Below, in pieces: positions 6,959-13,289 of a DNA stretch of 13,289 nucleotides. Source of the stretch: Waddliaceae bacterium (lineage in GTDB: Bacteria > Chlamydiota > Chlamydiia > Chlamydiales > SLFE01); NCBI GenBank assembly GCA_007124415.1, contig SLFE01000120.1:1-13289 (forward strand), in the 5' to 3' direction. A model generated the notes under the pieces. It was not told the DNA's origin, searched no databases, and saw nothing but the letters and a program-made list of their open reading frames with translations. A program made the translations under genes and the position numbers. How positions within the stretch are numbered: position 1 is the first letter of the stretch; each line of letters starts with the position of its first letter.

Positions 6959-7300
6959 ATGCTAGACAAACTACAACTTAATGGAACATTAAAAGGGTCC
7001 TACGATGACGAAAATTTCAAGGCCGAGTTCAAAGACGGATCAACAAAACTGTACTTTGACAGCCTCGGACCGCTCAAGGCGTTAAAAGACCTGCTTTTTG
7101 ATAAACTCAAAGCTATGAAAGACGACCCGCAGCTCAAAAAAGCTATGGAAAGCGTCGATATGGAGATCTATCTGGAGGAGGAATTGATCGCCAGAATCGG
7201 GAAAAACGCCAAATCCAATTTTGTCAGCAGCATGCTGGGGGTTTCGCACTTTGAAGTTGTGACCAACAGCCGCATGTCCGAGCTCATGGAGCTCATGTAA
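6959..7300 (+). CDS. Small hypothetical protein (113 aa)
   Basis: I do not recognise a family. The 113-residue product is soluble and charged, without a signal peptide or membrane segment. The N-terminal third alternates polar and hydrophobic residues (LQLNGTLKGSYDDENFKAEF), which suggests beta strands. It is followed by a lysine- and leucine-rich helical stretch (about 38-65), an acidic segment (MEIYLEEELIARIG) and a C-terminus with SELMELM. It has the best expression signals in this part of the window: an extended -10 promoter (6880-6888) and AGGAG at ideal spacing. It sits between the divergent 745-residue gene and the tRNA-Ser gene and shares an intergenic region with the former. That it is a real gene is well supported by start signals and its clean ORF; its function is unknown. 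Confidence 0.8.
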   Translation: MLDKLQLNGTLKGSYDDENFKAEFKDGSTKLYFDSLGPLKALKDLLFDKLKAMKDDPQLKKAMESVDMEIYLEEELIARIGKNAKSNFVSSMLGVSHFEVVTNSRMSELMELM

Positions 7301-7304
7301 CGTC

Positions 7305-7333
7305 TTGACACTTTAAGAAGAATCAGTTATAAA
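7305..7333 (+). promoter_or_regulatory. Near-consensus promoter of tRNA-Ser
   Basis: A perfect TTGACA (7305-7310), a 17-base spacer (7311-7327) and TATAAA (7328-7333) lie just ahead of the tRNA. Transcription would begin near 7340, about nine bases before the mature 5' end. The tRNA is therefore probably transcribed on its own rather than by read-through from the 113-residue gene. Confidence 0.8.
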
Positions 7334-7348
7334 AGTATTCTTTTCAAC

Positions 7349-7433
7349 GGAAGAGTGGCAGAGTGGCCGAATGCGCCTGTCTTGAAAACAGGAGTCCTTC
7401 ACGGGACCGGGGGTTCGAATCCCTCCTCTTCCG
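7349..7433 (+). tRNA. tRNA-Ser(UGA)
   Basis: This is an 85-base class II tRNA. The acceptor stem GGAAGAG (7349-7355) pairs with CTCTTCC (7426-7432), with discriminator G7433. The anticodon stem CCTGT (7376-7380) pairs with ACAGG (7388-7392) around the loop CTTGAAA, giving anticodon TGA (7383-7385), which reads UCA and probably other UCN serine codons. The T arm has the loop TTCGAAT, and a long variable arm follows the anticodon stem, as expected for serine. CCA is not encoded: TTTTT follows the discriminator, so CCA must be added by nucleotidyltransferase. That T-run (7434-7438) may help end transcription, but no separate hairpin is seen. Confidence 0.96.
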
Positions 7434-7520
7434 TTTTTCCTTATATACAAAACCAAGTCGATGGAGTACTACGGCAGTTTAAGACCGCCAAATACTTAAT
7501 AAATTACAAAGGGTTAGAAT

Positions 7521-8213
7521 ATGAGCTCACCAATTTCCAAAGAGTACATCCAACAAAAATTACTTGAAGAGTTTAAGGAAATCGCAAAAACAACAACAGA
7601 CGAAAGAACCAAAAAAGTATGCAATTCAATTGACACAATTTTGTTTAAAGGATTAGAAAATGGCTGCTGCCTGCTCTATAGAAAAAAAAGATTTTCTACT
7701 CGCTTGATCACGAAAGAGGAGCTCTGCGGACTTAAAAATGACGACGCAGAAACTTTCCGAAAGGTGGCCGAACGCATTGCCTCAATACATCAGACATGGG
7801 AGTTCAATCTTCGCTCGGATAACATGTTAAAAGTTCTGTCCTGTTTTGCATTTGAAAAACCTGATGACTGTCGTCCTTTTCTTAATAAATATGGTGTGGT
7901 CAGCGTTGTGCAGTCGCCGGATGTGCCTTCGAAAACTTGCATTTCAAGCAGATTAAGTGATCCCGGTGAAGCCTTGCTCAAAGGTGACATCATGAAAGAA
8001 GATCTTAAAAAAAAGCATGCCGCTATAATGCGTCTGGTCGGTCAAATATTTGAAATGAAAAACTCTGAAGCTACGGAAAACCTAAAAACAATTCTTGACG
8101 AAGACAATCAATTTTTACGGAAACTGCTTGCAGACCAAAACTCGCAAGCCTCAAAAATCTTTCTGGGCAGCCGCACAAAAAAAACTATGAAAGTACTCAG
8201 CAGCACCCTGTAG
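7521..8213 (+). CDS. Hypothetical protein (230 aa) downstream of tRNA-Ser
   Basis: I do not recognise this protein. It is a soluble, highly charged, lysine-rich 230-residue product with no signal peptide or membrane segment. Long stretches look helical, notably residues 1-35 and about 150-215, where KKKHAAIMRLVGQIFEMKNS and later leucine-spaced segments could form amphipathic helices or a coiled coil. A cysteine pair occurs in GCCLLYRKKRF at about 49-59, and single cysteines lie further on. The ATG at 7521 follows a weak GGGTTAGAAT leader. The 87 bases between the tRNA and this gene hold no clear promoter, so it may depend on read-through of the tRNA. Its base composition looks more AT-rich than that of the following ispG gene, which fits a lineage-specific gene, but this was judged by eye. 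Confidence 0.75.
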   Translation: MSSPISKEYIQQKLLEEFKEIAKTTTDERTKKVCNSIDTILFKGLENGCCLLYRKKRFSTRLITKEELCGLKNDDAETFRKVAERIASIHQTWEFNLRSDNMLKVLSCFAFEKPDDCRPFLNKYGVVSVVQSPDVPSKTCISSRLSDPGEALLKGDIMKEDLKKKHAAIMRLVGQIFEMKNSEATENLKTILDEDNQFLRKLLADQNSQASKIFLGSRTKKTMKVLSSTL

Positions 8214-8351
8214 TTGCAGACTCTCTGCCTTGTGCTGTCTGCCTGTATACATGACAACTTCTTTGAATTATTTCTTGGGCAACAATCCGGGCCTCTGGAT
8301 TAGAGCCGAGTTGGCTTGTTTATAAAAGCTTGGCAAGGTAAAATATTTACT

Positions 8352-10241
8352 ATGAAGAAGTATTGCGAGTCTGTCTCGAAGACAATCAGACGAAAGACGC
8401 GGGAAGTGATGGTTGGAAGCGTCGGAGTCGGCGGGGACAACCCTGTCCGCATTCAATCGATGACAACGTCGAGCACGCGAGATATCGAGGCGACTGTAGA
8501 GCAAATCATTCGATTGGCCGATGCCGGCTGCGAGATTGCGCGTGTGACAGTTCAGGGGATGAAAGAGGCCGACGCTTGCGAAGAGATCAAAAACGCACTG
8601 GTCGCTAAAGGATACGCTATTCCCCTTGTCGCCGATATCCACTTCTATCCTCCCGCAGCTATGAGGGTCGTCGACTTTGTCGACAAGGTGAGGATAAATC
8701 CGGGAAATTTTGCCGATAGAAGGGCCACCTTTAAAGTCCTGGAATACGACGACGATACTTACGCAAAAGAAATCGAAAAAATCGAAGAAAAATTCGTCCC
8801 TCTCGTTGAAAAATGCAAGCAGTTGAAGCGCGCCATAAGGATAGGTACAAACCACGGTTCTTTATCCGACAGAATCATGAACCGCTACGGTGACACGCCT
8901 CTGGGGATGGTCGAATCGGCAATCGAGTATGCCGAGATCTGCCGCCAGCGCGATTACCATGATTTTCTTTTTTCGATGAAATCGTCCAATCCGCAAGTGA
9001 TGATCCAGGCCTACAGGCTGCTTGCCGCCAGGATGTATGAACTCGGCTGGGACTACCCCCTTCACCTCGGCGTCACTGAGGCCGGAGAAGGAGAAGACGG
9101 GAGGATAAAATCGGCGATGGGCATCGGCTCTCTTTTGCTTGACGGTCTCGGCGATACAATCAGGGTGTCGCTGACGGAAGATCCCTGGCACGAAATCGAC
9201 CCTTGCCTCCGTCTGATCCGCTTTGCCGAATCCTGCAAAGGACAAGGAGTTCCCCCCTTTGAGGAAATGCATCGAGATATTGAAGAAATCTCTCGAAGAC
9301 ACGCCTCCCTTCCGAAACATGTCTCCATGCACAGGGACGGCACAGTCATCCTGAGCGTGAAAAAACAGCATTTATGCGATCCGGCGTTCCATGAAATGAT
9401 CGGATGCGAAACGGTTGAAGGCAAGCCCAAGCCGACAGCTGTCAGCGCAGACAATCTTGTCTTCAATACAAGCCCAGATGATAAAAGCGCCGTCCAAAAC
9501 CTTAAAAATGCCGGAATCGGTATCTTGGAACCGGTTTCAATGGAGCATGCCAAACAGCAGCAGGAGTTCAACCGATTTGCGATAAAAATGGCAGGCGGCT
9601 CTTTCGACGCTGTTTTTGTTGATGATGAAAGCCATTGGGAGGACTTGAAAACTATCAAGCCGGCGATGATCCTTCTCCGCCCAAAATCCGATCGGGTCCA
9701 CTTTTGCCGAAAATTTTTTGAATGGCTGCAATCAAACCGCATCGACACGCCTGTCATACTCAATTTCCGATATGACTGTCCGGTCGACGATCTTATCATT
9801 CGCTCAGCCGCAGAATTCGGTTCGCTTTTCTGCGACGGTTTGGGCGACGGCCTTTGGCTTGAAGGCTCTTATGAACCGGCGCTTCTTCGCACTTTGAGCT
9901 TCAATATTCTTCAGTCCGCCAGGATGCGCATCATCAAGACAGACTTCATTTCCTGCCCCAGCTGCGGGCGGACACTTTTCAATCTTCAGGACGTGACGAA
10001 AAGAATACGCTCGCGCACAGCCCACCTTCCCGGTGTAAAAATCGCAATTATGGGATGCATCGTCAACGGTCCGGGAGAGATGGCCGACGCCGATTTCGGC
10101 TACGTGGGATCAAAACCGGGCAAGATCGACCTCTATGTCAAAAAAGAATGCGTCGAAAAAAATATCGATTTTGAAGATGCCGACGACCGCTTGGTAGAGT
10201 TGATCAAAGCGCACGATCGCTGGGTGGAGCCCAAAGCATGA
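8352..10241 (+). CDS. ispG: 4-hydroxy-3-methylbut-2-enyl diphosphate synthase IspG, long chlamydia/plant type
   Basis: IspG (GcpE) converts methylerythritol cyclodiphosphate to HMBPP in the penultimate step of the MEP isoprenoid pathway, using a [4Fe-4S] cluster. The start is taken at ATG 8352, giving MKKYCESVSKTIRRKT; an in-frame TTG at 8316 would add twelve unlikely residues. The 629-residue protein has an N-terminal TIM-barrel domain (about 1-292) with VRIQSMTTSSTRDIEAT, LVADIHF and VRINPGNF. About 230 inserted residues (roughly 295-525) are absent from E. coli IspG (about 370 residues) but typical of plant and chlamydial enzymes. The C-terminal iron-sulphur domain has cluster ligands C535 and C538 (SCPSCGRT), C569 and E576 (GCIVNGPGE). 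All ligands are intact, so the enzyme should be active. A TATAAA at 8321-8326 could be a -10 box, without a good -35. The stop overlaps the next start by ATGA. Confidence 0.96.
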   Translation: MKKYCESVSKTIRRKTREVMVGSVGVGGDNPVRIQSMTTSSTRDIEATVEQIIRLADAGCEIARVTVQGMKEADACEEIKNALVAKGYAIPLVADIHFYPPAAMRVVDFVDKVRINPGNFADRRATFKVLEYDDDTYAKEIEKIEEKFVPLVEKCKQLKRAIRIGTNHGSLSDRIMNRYGDTPLGMVESAIEYAEICRQRDYHDFLFSMKSSNPQVMIQAYRLLAARMYELGWDYPLHLGVTEAGEGEDGRIKSAMGIGSLLLDGLGDTIRVSLTEDPWHEIDPCLRLIRFAESCKGQGVPPFEEMHRDIEEISRRHASLPKHVSMHRDGTVILSVKKQHLCDPAFHEMIGCETVEGKPKPTAVSADNLVFNTSPDDKSAVQNLKNAGIGILEPVSMEHAKQQQEFNRFAIKMAGGSFDAVFVDDESHWEDLKTIKPAMILLRPKSDRVHFCRKFFEWLQSNRIDTPVILNFRYDCPVDDLIIRSAAEFGSLFCDGLGDGLWLEGSYEPALLRTLSFNILQSARMRIIKTDFISCPSCGRTLFNLQDVTKRIRSRTAHLPGVKIAIMGCIVNGPGEMADADFGYVGSKPGKIDLYVKKECVEKNIDFEDADDRLVELIKAHDRWVEPKA

Positions 10242-10744
10242 GGCTGCTTCTTTTTTTCCTTGTTATCGGAGCGCTAGCGGCCGAAACCATCCACTTAACC
10301 GTTGAGCACGCCCGAACCGAAAAAGAGCTTAAATGGGGGCTGATGGGACGAAAGAGCCTCCCTCCTGACCATGGCATGCTCTTTCATTTCCCGAAAACCG
10401 GCCGGCAAAGAGTCTGGATGTTCAACTGCCTGATCCCCCTTTCGGCAGCATTTCTAGATGAAAAAGGGCAGATTATTGAGATCCACCAATTAATGGCCTA
10501 TCCCGATATGATGAAATACCACCATCCTATCAACTCTTATGAGGATTTAAATAAAGTCAGCGCAAACGACCCCATTGTTCAGTTTTTTATAGCCGAATCC
10601 ATCGTTTCAGGTCCCAGCGCTAGATACGCTCTGGAAATGCCCCTAGGCTGGTTCGCTGAGAAAGGGGTTAATATCGGAGATTATGTCCTTTGGGACGCGC
10701 AGTACTCTGAGGCTAAAGTCCTATTGAGAAAATCGCCTAATTAG
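10238..10744 (+). CDS. DUF192 family protein with signal peptide
   Basis: This 168-residue protein belongs to DUF192, a widespread family of small beta-rich, often exported proteins of unknown biochemical role. The N-terminus MRLLLFFLVIGALAAE is a short signal peptide, with likely cleavage after about residue 15, placing the product in the periplasm. Family motifs follow in order: ELKWGLMGRKSLPPDHGMLF (30-49), the RVWMFNCLIPLSAAFLDEKG segment (58-77) matching the usual FWMkNtliPLDiiFid, and ARYALEMPLGWFAEKGVNIGD near the end. It begins inside the ispG stop codon (ATGA), so it is translated from the ispG transcript. There is no sign of an isoprenoid link beyond this arrangement. Family membership is clear from the motifs; function is unknown. 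Confidence 0.88.
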   Translation: MRLLLFFLVIGALAAETIHLTVEHARTEKELKWGLMGRKSLPPDHGMLFHFPKTGRQRVWMFNCLIPLSAAFLDEKGQIIEIHQLMAYPDMMKYHHPINSYEDLNKVSANDPIVQFFIAESIVSGPSARYALEMPLGWFAEKGVNIGDYVLWDAQYSEAKVLLRKSPN

Positions 10745-10771
10745 AGTACATTGAACCTTATAAAGGAAATT

Positions 10772-10776
10772 AGGAG
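10772..10776 (+). promoter_or_regulatory. Ribosome binding site of the 124-residue membrane protein gene
   Basis: AGGAG lies six bases before ATG 10783, which supports that start and suggests independent, efficient initiation after the 38-base gap. Confidence 0.65.
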
Positions 10777-10782
10777 AAAATT

Positions 10783-11157
10783 ATGGCAATTCCCATTGCT
10801 ACACATCAAAGGGCCGTTTCCGTCTCCGGAGGCGTGTTGCTTATATCATTAGGCATTCTTTTTTATACAAATTATTGGTGGCCGGGAATCCTGCTGGCCC
10901 TGATGGCGACCGTCGGCATCAAAGAAATCCTTCGAGGCCGCTACTACGACGTTGTGCTTTCTACGGCAATTCTGGGAGGCCTGTTTCTGTTTTTCTTCTT
11001 CAACTCGGACTGGGCAGTTGCCGTGCCGGTTCTGTTTACAATAGCCGGAATCTGGATAATCTTTCGCGAATTTTTCATCACTCAGCCGCGAACCGGCGAA
11101 GAAGCCGTCGAAGACGCAAGCCACGAGGTAGCCGAAGAGGAAGAACATGAGCAATGA
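10783..11157 (+). CDS. Small polytopic membrane protein (124 aa), LiaI/DUF5668-like appearance
   Basis: The 124-residue product has about four hydrophobic segments (roughly residues 13-29, 31-46, 57-73 and 76-94) and a short acidic cytoplasmic-looking tail (about 98-124, rich in E, A and H). The repeated layout, GGVLLISLGILFYTNYWWPG followed by a second helix and KEILRGRYYD, recalls the membrane regions of LiaI/LiaF or DUF5668 proteins, which take part in envelope stress sensing in other bacteria. This is similarity of style rather than a firm family call. A good AGGAG supports the start. The final eleven bases overlap the next gene, so the two are probably translated together and may act together. 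Confidence 0.8.
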   Translation: MAIPIATHQRAVSVSGGVLLISLGILFYTNYWWPGILLALMATVGIKEILRGRYYDVVLSTAILGGLFLFFFFNSDWAVAVPVLFTIAGIWIIFREFFITQPRTGEEAVEDASHEVAEEEEHEQ

Positions 11158-11536
11158 TATCGTTCACATTGCCCGCATTCAGCCGGAAGGCGCCGTTGTC
11201 TATCTCTTTTTAAAAAAAACAGGACCTGAAACCTACCGGTGGTTTGAAGGAAAGTCTCCGACAGATGTTAAAGGCTTTACACCAGAGGAGGCTATCAGGC
11301 TGGCTAAACGACAATGGAAGTACGTCTCTTTTCGTTTTGTGAATTGCGGATTTCGTTTCACGCTTCCGGAAAGGGATGAGCACGGCGTCAACGCCTTGTT
11401 CTGCCAGATGGCCGCCTCTTATGCGTCATCCAACGGAATCTATTTTGATGAAGAGCTGGGGCACAGCTGTATAGTCAAAAACGCATCCGAGGAGGCCAGG
11501 GAATTACTCAGAAAAGCCAACAACTGCACTACATAA
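11147..11536 (+). CDS. Hypothetical protein (129 aa) between the membrane protein and pknD
   Basis: I do not recognise a family. It is a soluble 129-residue protein with no signal peptide or membrane segment. It begins with beta-strand-like residues (DIVHIARIQPEGAVVYLFLK), followed by YRWFEGKSPTDVKGFTPEEAIRLAKRQW, a strand containing FRFVNCGFRFTLPERDEHG, and a C-terminal helical segment EEARELLRKANN. Cysteines lie near residues 67, 84, 107 and 127. The start overlaps the preceding membrane protein gene by eleven bases, with GAGG at good distance inside that gene. The kinase gene starts 15 bases downstream. Gene packing suggests one transcript from ispG through the kinase. Confidence 0.78.
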   Translation: MSNDIVHIARIQPEGAVVYLFLKKTGPETYRWFEGKSPTDVKGFTPEEAIRLAKRQWKYVSFRFVNCGFRFTLPERDEHGVNALFCQMAASYASSNGIYFDEELGHSCIVKNASEEARELLRKANNCTT

Positions 11537-11551
11537 TCGAAGAATCCGAAT

Positions 11552-13289
11552 ATGGACCGACCACATAATCATGAGCCGCAAGAAATCGTTTGTCCTTCGT
11601 GCAATTCTTACTTTTTCCTATCCGGAGAGAAAAAAACTCATCCCTCATACTGCGCCTACTGCGGGCATACGCTCGATCAAACCATCGAGCACGAAACCAC
11701 GCTTGAAGAAATATCGTTTGTTCAAGAACACCTCCCCGACGATGAGTCCGTACAGTTCACCATCGGATCCTATCAAATATTAAAAAGAATTGGAAAGGGA
11801 GGAATGGGCGAGGTTTTTCTTGCTTATGACACCCAATGCGGAAGACGGATCGCACTCAAACGAATCCGAACGGATTTGAAAAGCCGAAAACAGCTCCTGC
11901 AGCGCTTTTTGAAGGAAGCCAGGATTACAGCACAGCTCACCCACCCGTCGATCATTCCTATCTATACAATTCATGAAGACGGGCAAAACATCTATTACAC
12001 CATGCCCTATGTTGAAGGCGAAACGCTCAGGCAGATCATTAACAGGGCGCGAAAAAACGAAAAAAAAGGAGGTAAGACAGAACTTCTCGGCACGTCGATC
12101 CCCTCGCTTACCCGGATTTTAGTCAACGTTTGCCAAGCCATATCTTATGCCCATTCCCATGGGGTCTTGCACAGGGACATCAAAGGAGAAAATGTCATTG
12201 TCGGAAAATTCGGCGAGGTCATGATCCTTGACTGGGGATTGGCTAAAATCATGAAATCCCAAAGCGAAGATGAATTTCATGAAGAAGCGAAGCCGACTAC
12301 GCCGGATATCACTATAATGGGAAAAGTTGTGGGAACCATCTCGTACATGGCACCTGAAAGAGCCCGCGGCCAGCCTGCAGCGATTTCTACCGACCTGTAC
12401 GCTTTAGGCGTGCTTCTTTATGTCATCCTCACCCTTAGGCACCCGTTTAGAAGGGGAAACTTAGAAGAATTCAGAAAGACGATGGATAAGGAAGTCTTCA
12501 AGGACCCGGCTGAAGTGGCTCCATATCGCGATGTGCCGGAGCTTCTTGGCCAAATCAGCAAAAAGTGCCTAGCTCCCAACCCTGACGACAGGTATCAAAC
12601 TGTCGACGAGCTCATCCGCGACTTGGAAAACTATATCGAAGGACGTTCAGAGTGGTTTGAGGTTTGCGATCTCGATATTCATCAAAAAGACGATTGGCAG
12701 TTTCAAGAGCATGTCCTGATGGCAGAGCAGATGGCCATCGCCAGAACCCCCGAATCTTCCCAATGGGTCACCCTGATGATCTCCGAGAAGTCATTCGCCG
12801 AAAACATACGCATTAATGCCAGAGTCAAAATTCACCCTGAAGGACATGGCATGGGCTTTTTGCTGAGCATCCCGGAAACATCCGAAAGGCGGCATTTAAA
12901 CGACGGCTATTGCCTCTGGATCGGTACCGAAGAGCACAAGACCACCAAACTTTTAAGATCGACAGTAGAGGTGCTGCACGCTCCGGATGTCTTTTTAGAA
13001 ACGGATGAATGGCACAGGATCTGCATTGAGAAAATCGATAACAACATCTACTTTTATCTCAATAAAACCCTACAATTTTCTTATATCAGCCACATTCCCC
13101 TGACAGGTACTCACGTTGGACTGATCTATCGAGACACGAACTTCGACCTTGATTCATTTTCCGTCTCTTTAGGAAGTCAAAGCGTTATGGTCAACTGCCT
13201 GGCCGTGCCCGACGCGTTTTTGGCTCATAAGTTTTACGATATCGCTCTTAGCGAATACCGCAGGATCGGCTACACCTTCCCGGGCAGAC
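11552..13289 (+). CDS. pknD: Serine/threonine protein kinase PknD, N-terminal part, with zinc-ribbon extension
   Basis: This is a Hanks-type kinase, open to the right edge of the window (579 codons). Residues 12-40 form a zinc-ribbon-like unit, CPSC (14-17) and CAYC (34-37). The kinase domain follows: the glycine loop GKGGMGEVFLAY (81-92), the ATP lysine K103, the catalytic HRDIKGEN (207-214, D209) and the DWG form of DFG (227-229). Then come GTISYMAPERARG and the DLYALGVLLY helix. All key residues are present, so it should be active. The section after the kinase domain ends with VNCLAVPDAFLAHKFYDIALSEYRRIGYTFPGR, given here as VNCLAVPDAFLAHKFYD and ALSEYRRIGYTFPGR, which closely parallels Chlamydia trachomatis PknD as I remember it. 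That family is about 930 residues long, so roughly a third is missing. I recall no zinc ribbon in the Chlamydia protein. ATG 11552 is chosen as the first in-frame start after the upstream stop; its ribosome binding site is weak. Confidence 0.92.
   Translation, partial: MDRPHNHEPQEIVCPSCNSYFFLSGEKKTHPSYCAYCGHTLDQTIEHETTLEEISFVQEHLPDDESVQFTIGSYQILKRIGKGGMGEVFLAYDTQCGRRIALKRIRTDLKSRKQLLQRFLKEARITAQLTHPSIIPIYTIHEDGQNIYYTMPYVEGETLRQIINRARKNEKKGGKTELLGTSIPSLTRILVNVCQAISYAHSHGVLHRDIKGENVIVGKFGEVMILDWGLAKIMKSQSEDEFHEEAKPTTPDITIMGKVVGTISYMAPERARGQPAAISTDLYALGVLLYVILTLRHPFRRGNLEEFRKTMDKEVFKDPAEVAPYRDVPELLGQISKKCLAPNPDDRYQTVDELIRDLENYIEGRSEWFEVCDLDIHQKDDWQFQEHVLMAEQMAIARTPESSQWVTLMISEKSFAENIRINARVKIHPEGHGMGFLLSIPETSERRHLNDGYCLWIGTEEHKTTKLLRSTVEVLHAPDVFLETDEWHRICIEKIDNNIYFYLNKTLQFSYISHIPLTGTHVGLIYRDTNFDLDSFSVSLGSQSVMVNCLAVPDAFLAHKFYDIALSEYRRIGYTFPGR

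Noticed and set aside
7349..7433. tRNA-Ser as an integration site of a mobile element
   Set aside because: I found no integrase gene and no second copy of the tRNA 3' end in the window, so an attachment site is not supported.
7355..7567. Open frame of 70 codons starting inside the tRNA-Ser gene
   Set aside because: The N-terminal part is a translation of the tRNA itself, a common false gene call, and it runs into the start of the 230-residue gene.
8216..8242. Inverted repeat after the 230-residue gene (GCAGA/TCTGC and GCAGAC/GTCTGC) as a terminator
   Set aside because: The stems are only five or six base pairs, the arms compete with each other, and no T-run follows.
9062..9799. Long minus-strand open frame of 245 codons, with a second at 8862-9371 and a third at 8268-8855
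   Set aside because: All lie antisense to ispG, whose family motifs run through the whole region; their products are low-complexity and unrecognisable, and no start signals are seen.
11571..11783. Open frame of 70 codons at the start of the kinase region
   Set aside because: The frame from ATG 11552 gives a zinc ribbon and a full kinase domain; this one is out of frame with it.
1..13289. CRISPR array, insertion sequence, toxin-antitoxin or phage defence cassette
   Set aside because: No regularly spaced repeats, transposase motifs, terminal repeats or recognisable defence domains were seen on either strand.

Overview
The window reads as core-genome DNA from a Chlamydiae bacterium, most likely an environmental lineage (order Parachlamydiales) rather than the genus Chlamydia. 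The main reasons are a PknD-type Ser/Thr kinase whose sequence after the kinase domain closely follows chlamydial PknD as I remember it, a long plant/chlamydia-type IspG with an extra central domain, and tilS beside an LptF/LptG pair, a neighbourhood I recall from Chlamydia trachomatis. A separate alanine racemase gene argues against Chlamydia proper, which lacks alr and is reported to use GlyA instead. No database search was possible, so the placement is inference.

Layout. (1) Positions 1-1154, minus strand: the N-terminal part of tilS (tRNA-Ile lysidine synthetase, running off the left edge), preceded by a small GYF-domain protein with a C-terminal membrane anchor; its stop codon directly abuts the tilS start. 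(2) 1206-4567, plus strand: lptF and lptG (lipopolysaccharide export permease subunits, overlapping by ATGA), then an alr-family racemase 15 bases later. This looks like an envelope operon joining lipid export to D-alanine supply. (3) 4527-6764, minus strand: a 745-residue protein of unknown function, tail-to-tail with alr with a 41-base overlap. Near its C-terminus is a motif resembling a Cys-X5-Arg phosphatase loop that has lost its arginine. (4) 6765-6958: a very AT-rich divergent intergenic region with a candidate promoter on each strand. (5) 6959-8213: a 113-residue unknown protein, a tRNA-Ser(UGA) gene with a near-consensus promoter, and a 230-residue unknown protein. (6) 8352-11536: ispG, a DUF192 protein with a signal peptide (ATGA overlap), a small membrane protein and a 129-residue unknown protein, tightly packed and probably cotranscribed. 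(7) 11552 to the right edge: a pknD-like kinase with an N-terminal zinc-ribbon-like segment, truncated by the window.

The recognisable genes are housekeeping: tRNA modification, envelope export, D-amino-acid supply, isoprenoid precursors, and signalling. The novelty lies in the unrecognised genes around the tRNA, the substituted active-site residues of the racemase, the possible dead phosphatase-like protein and the zinc-ribbon extension of the kinase. I see no CRISPR array, insertion sequence, phage module or clear multi-gene defence system.
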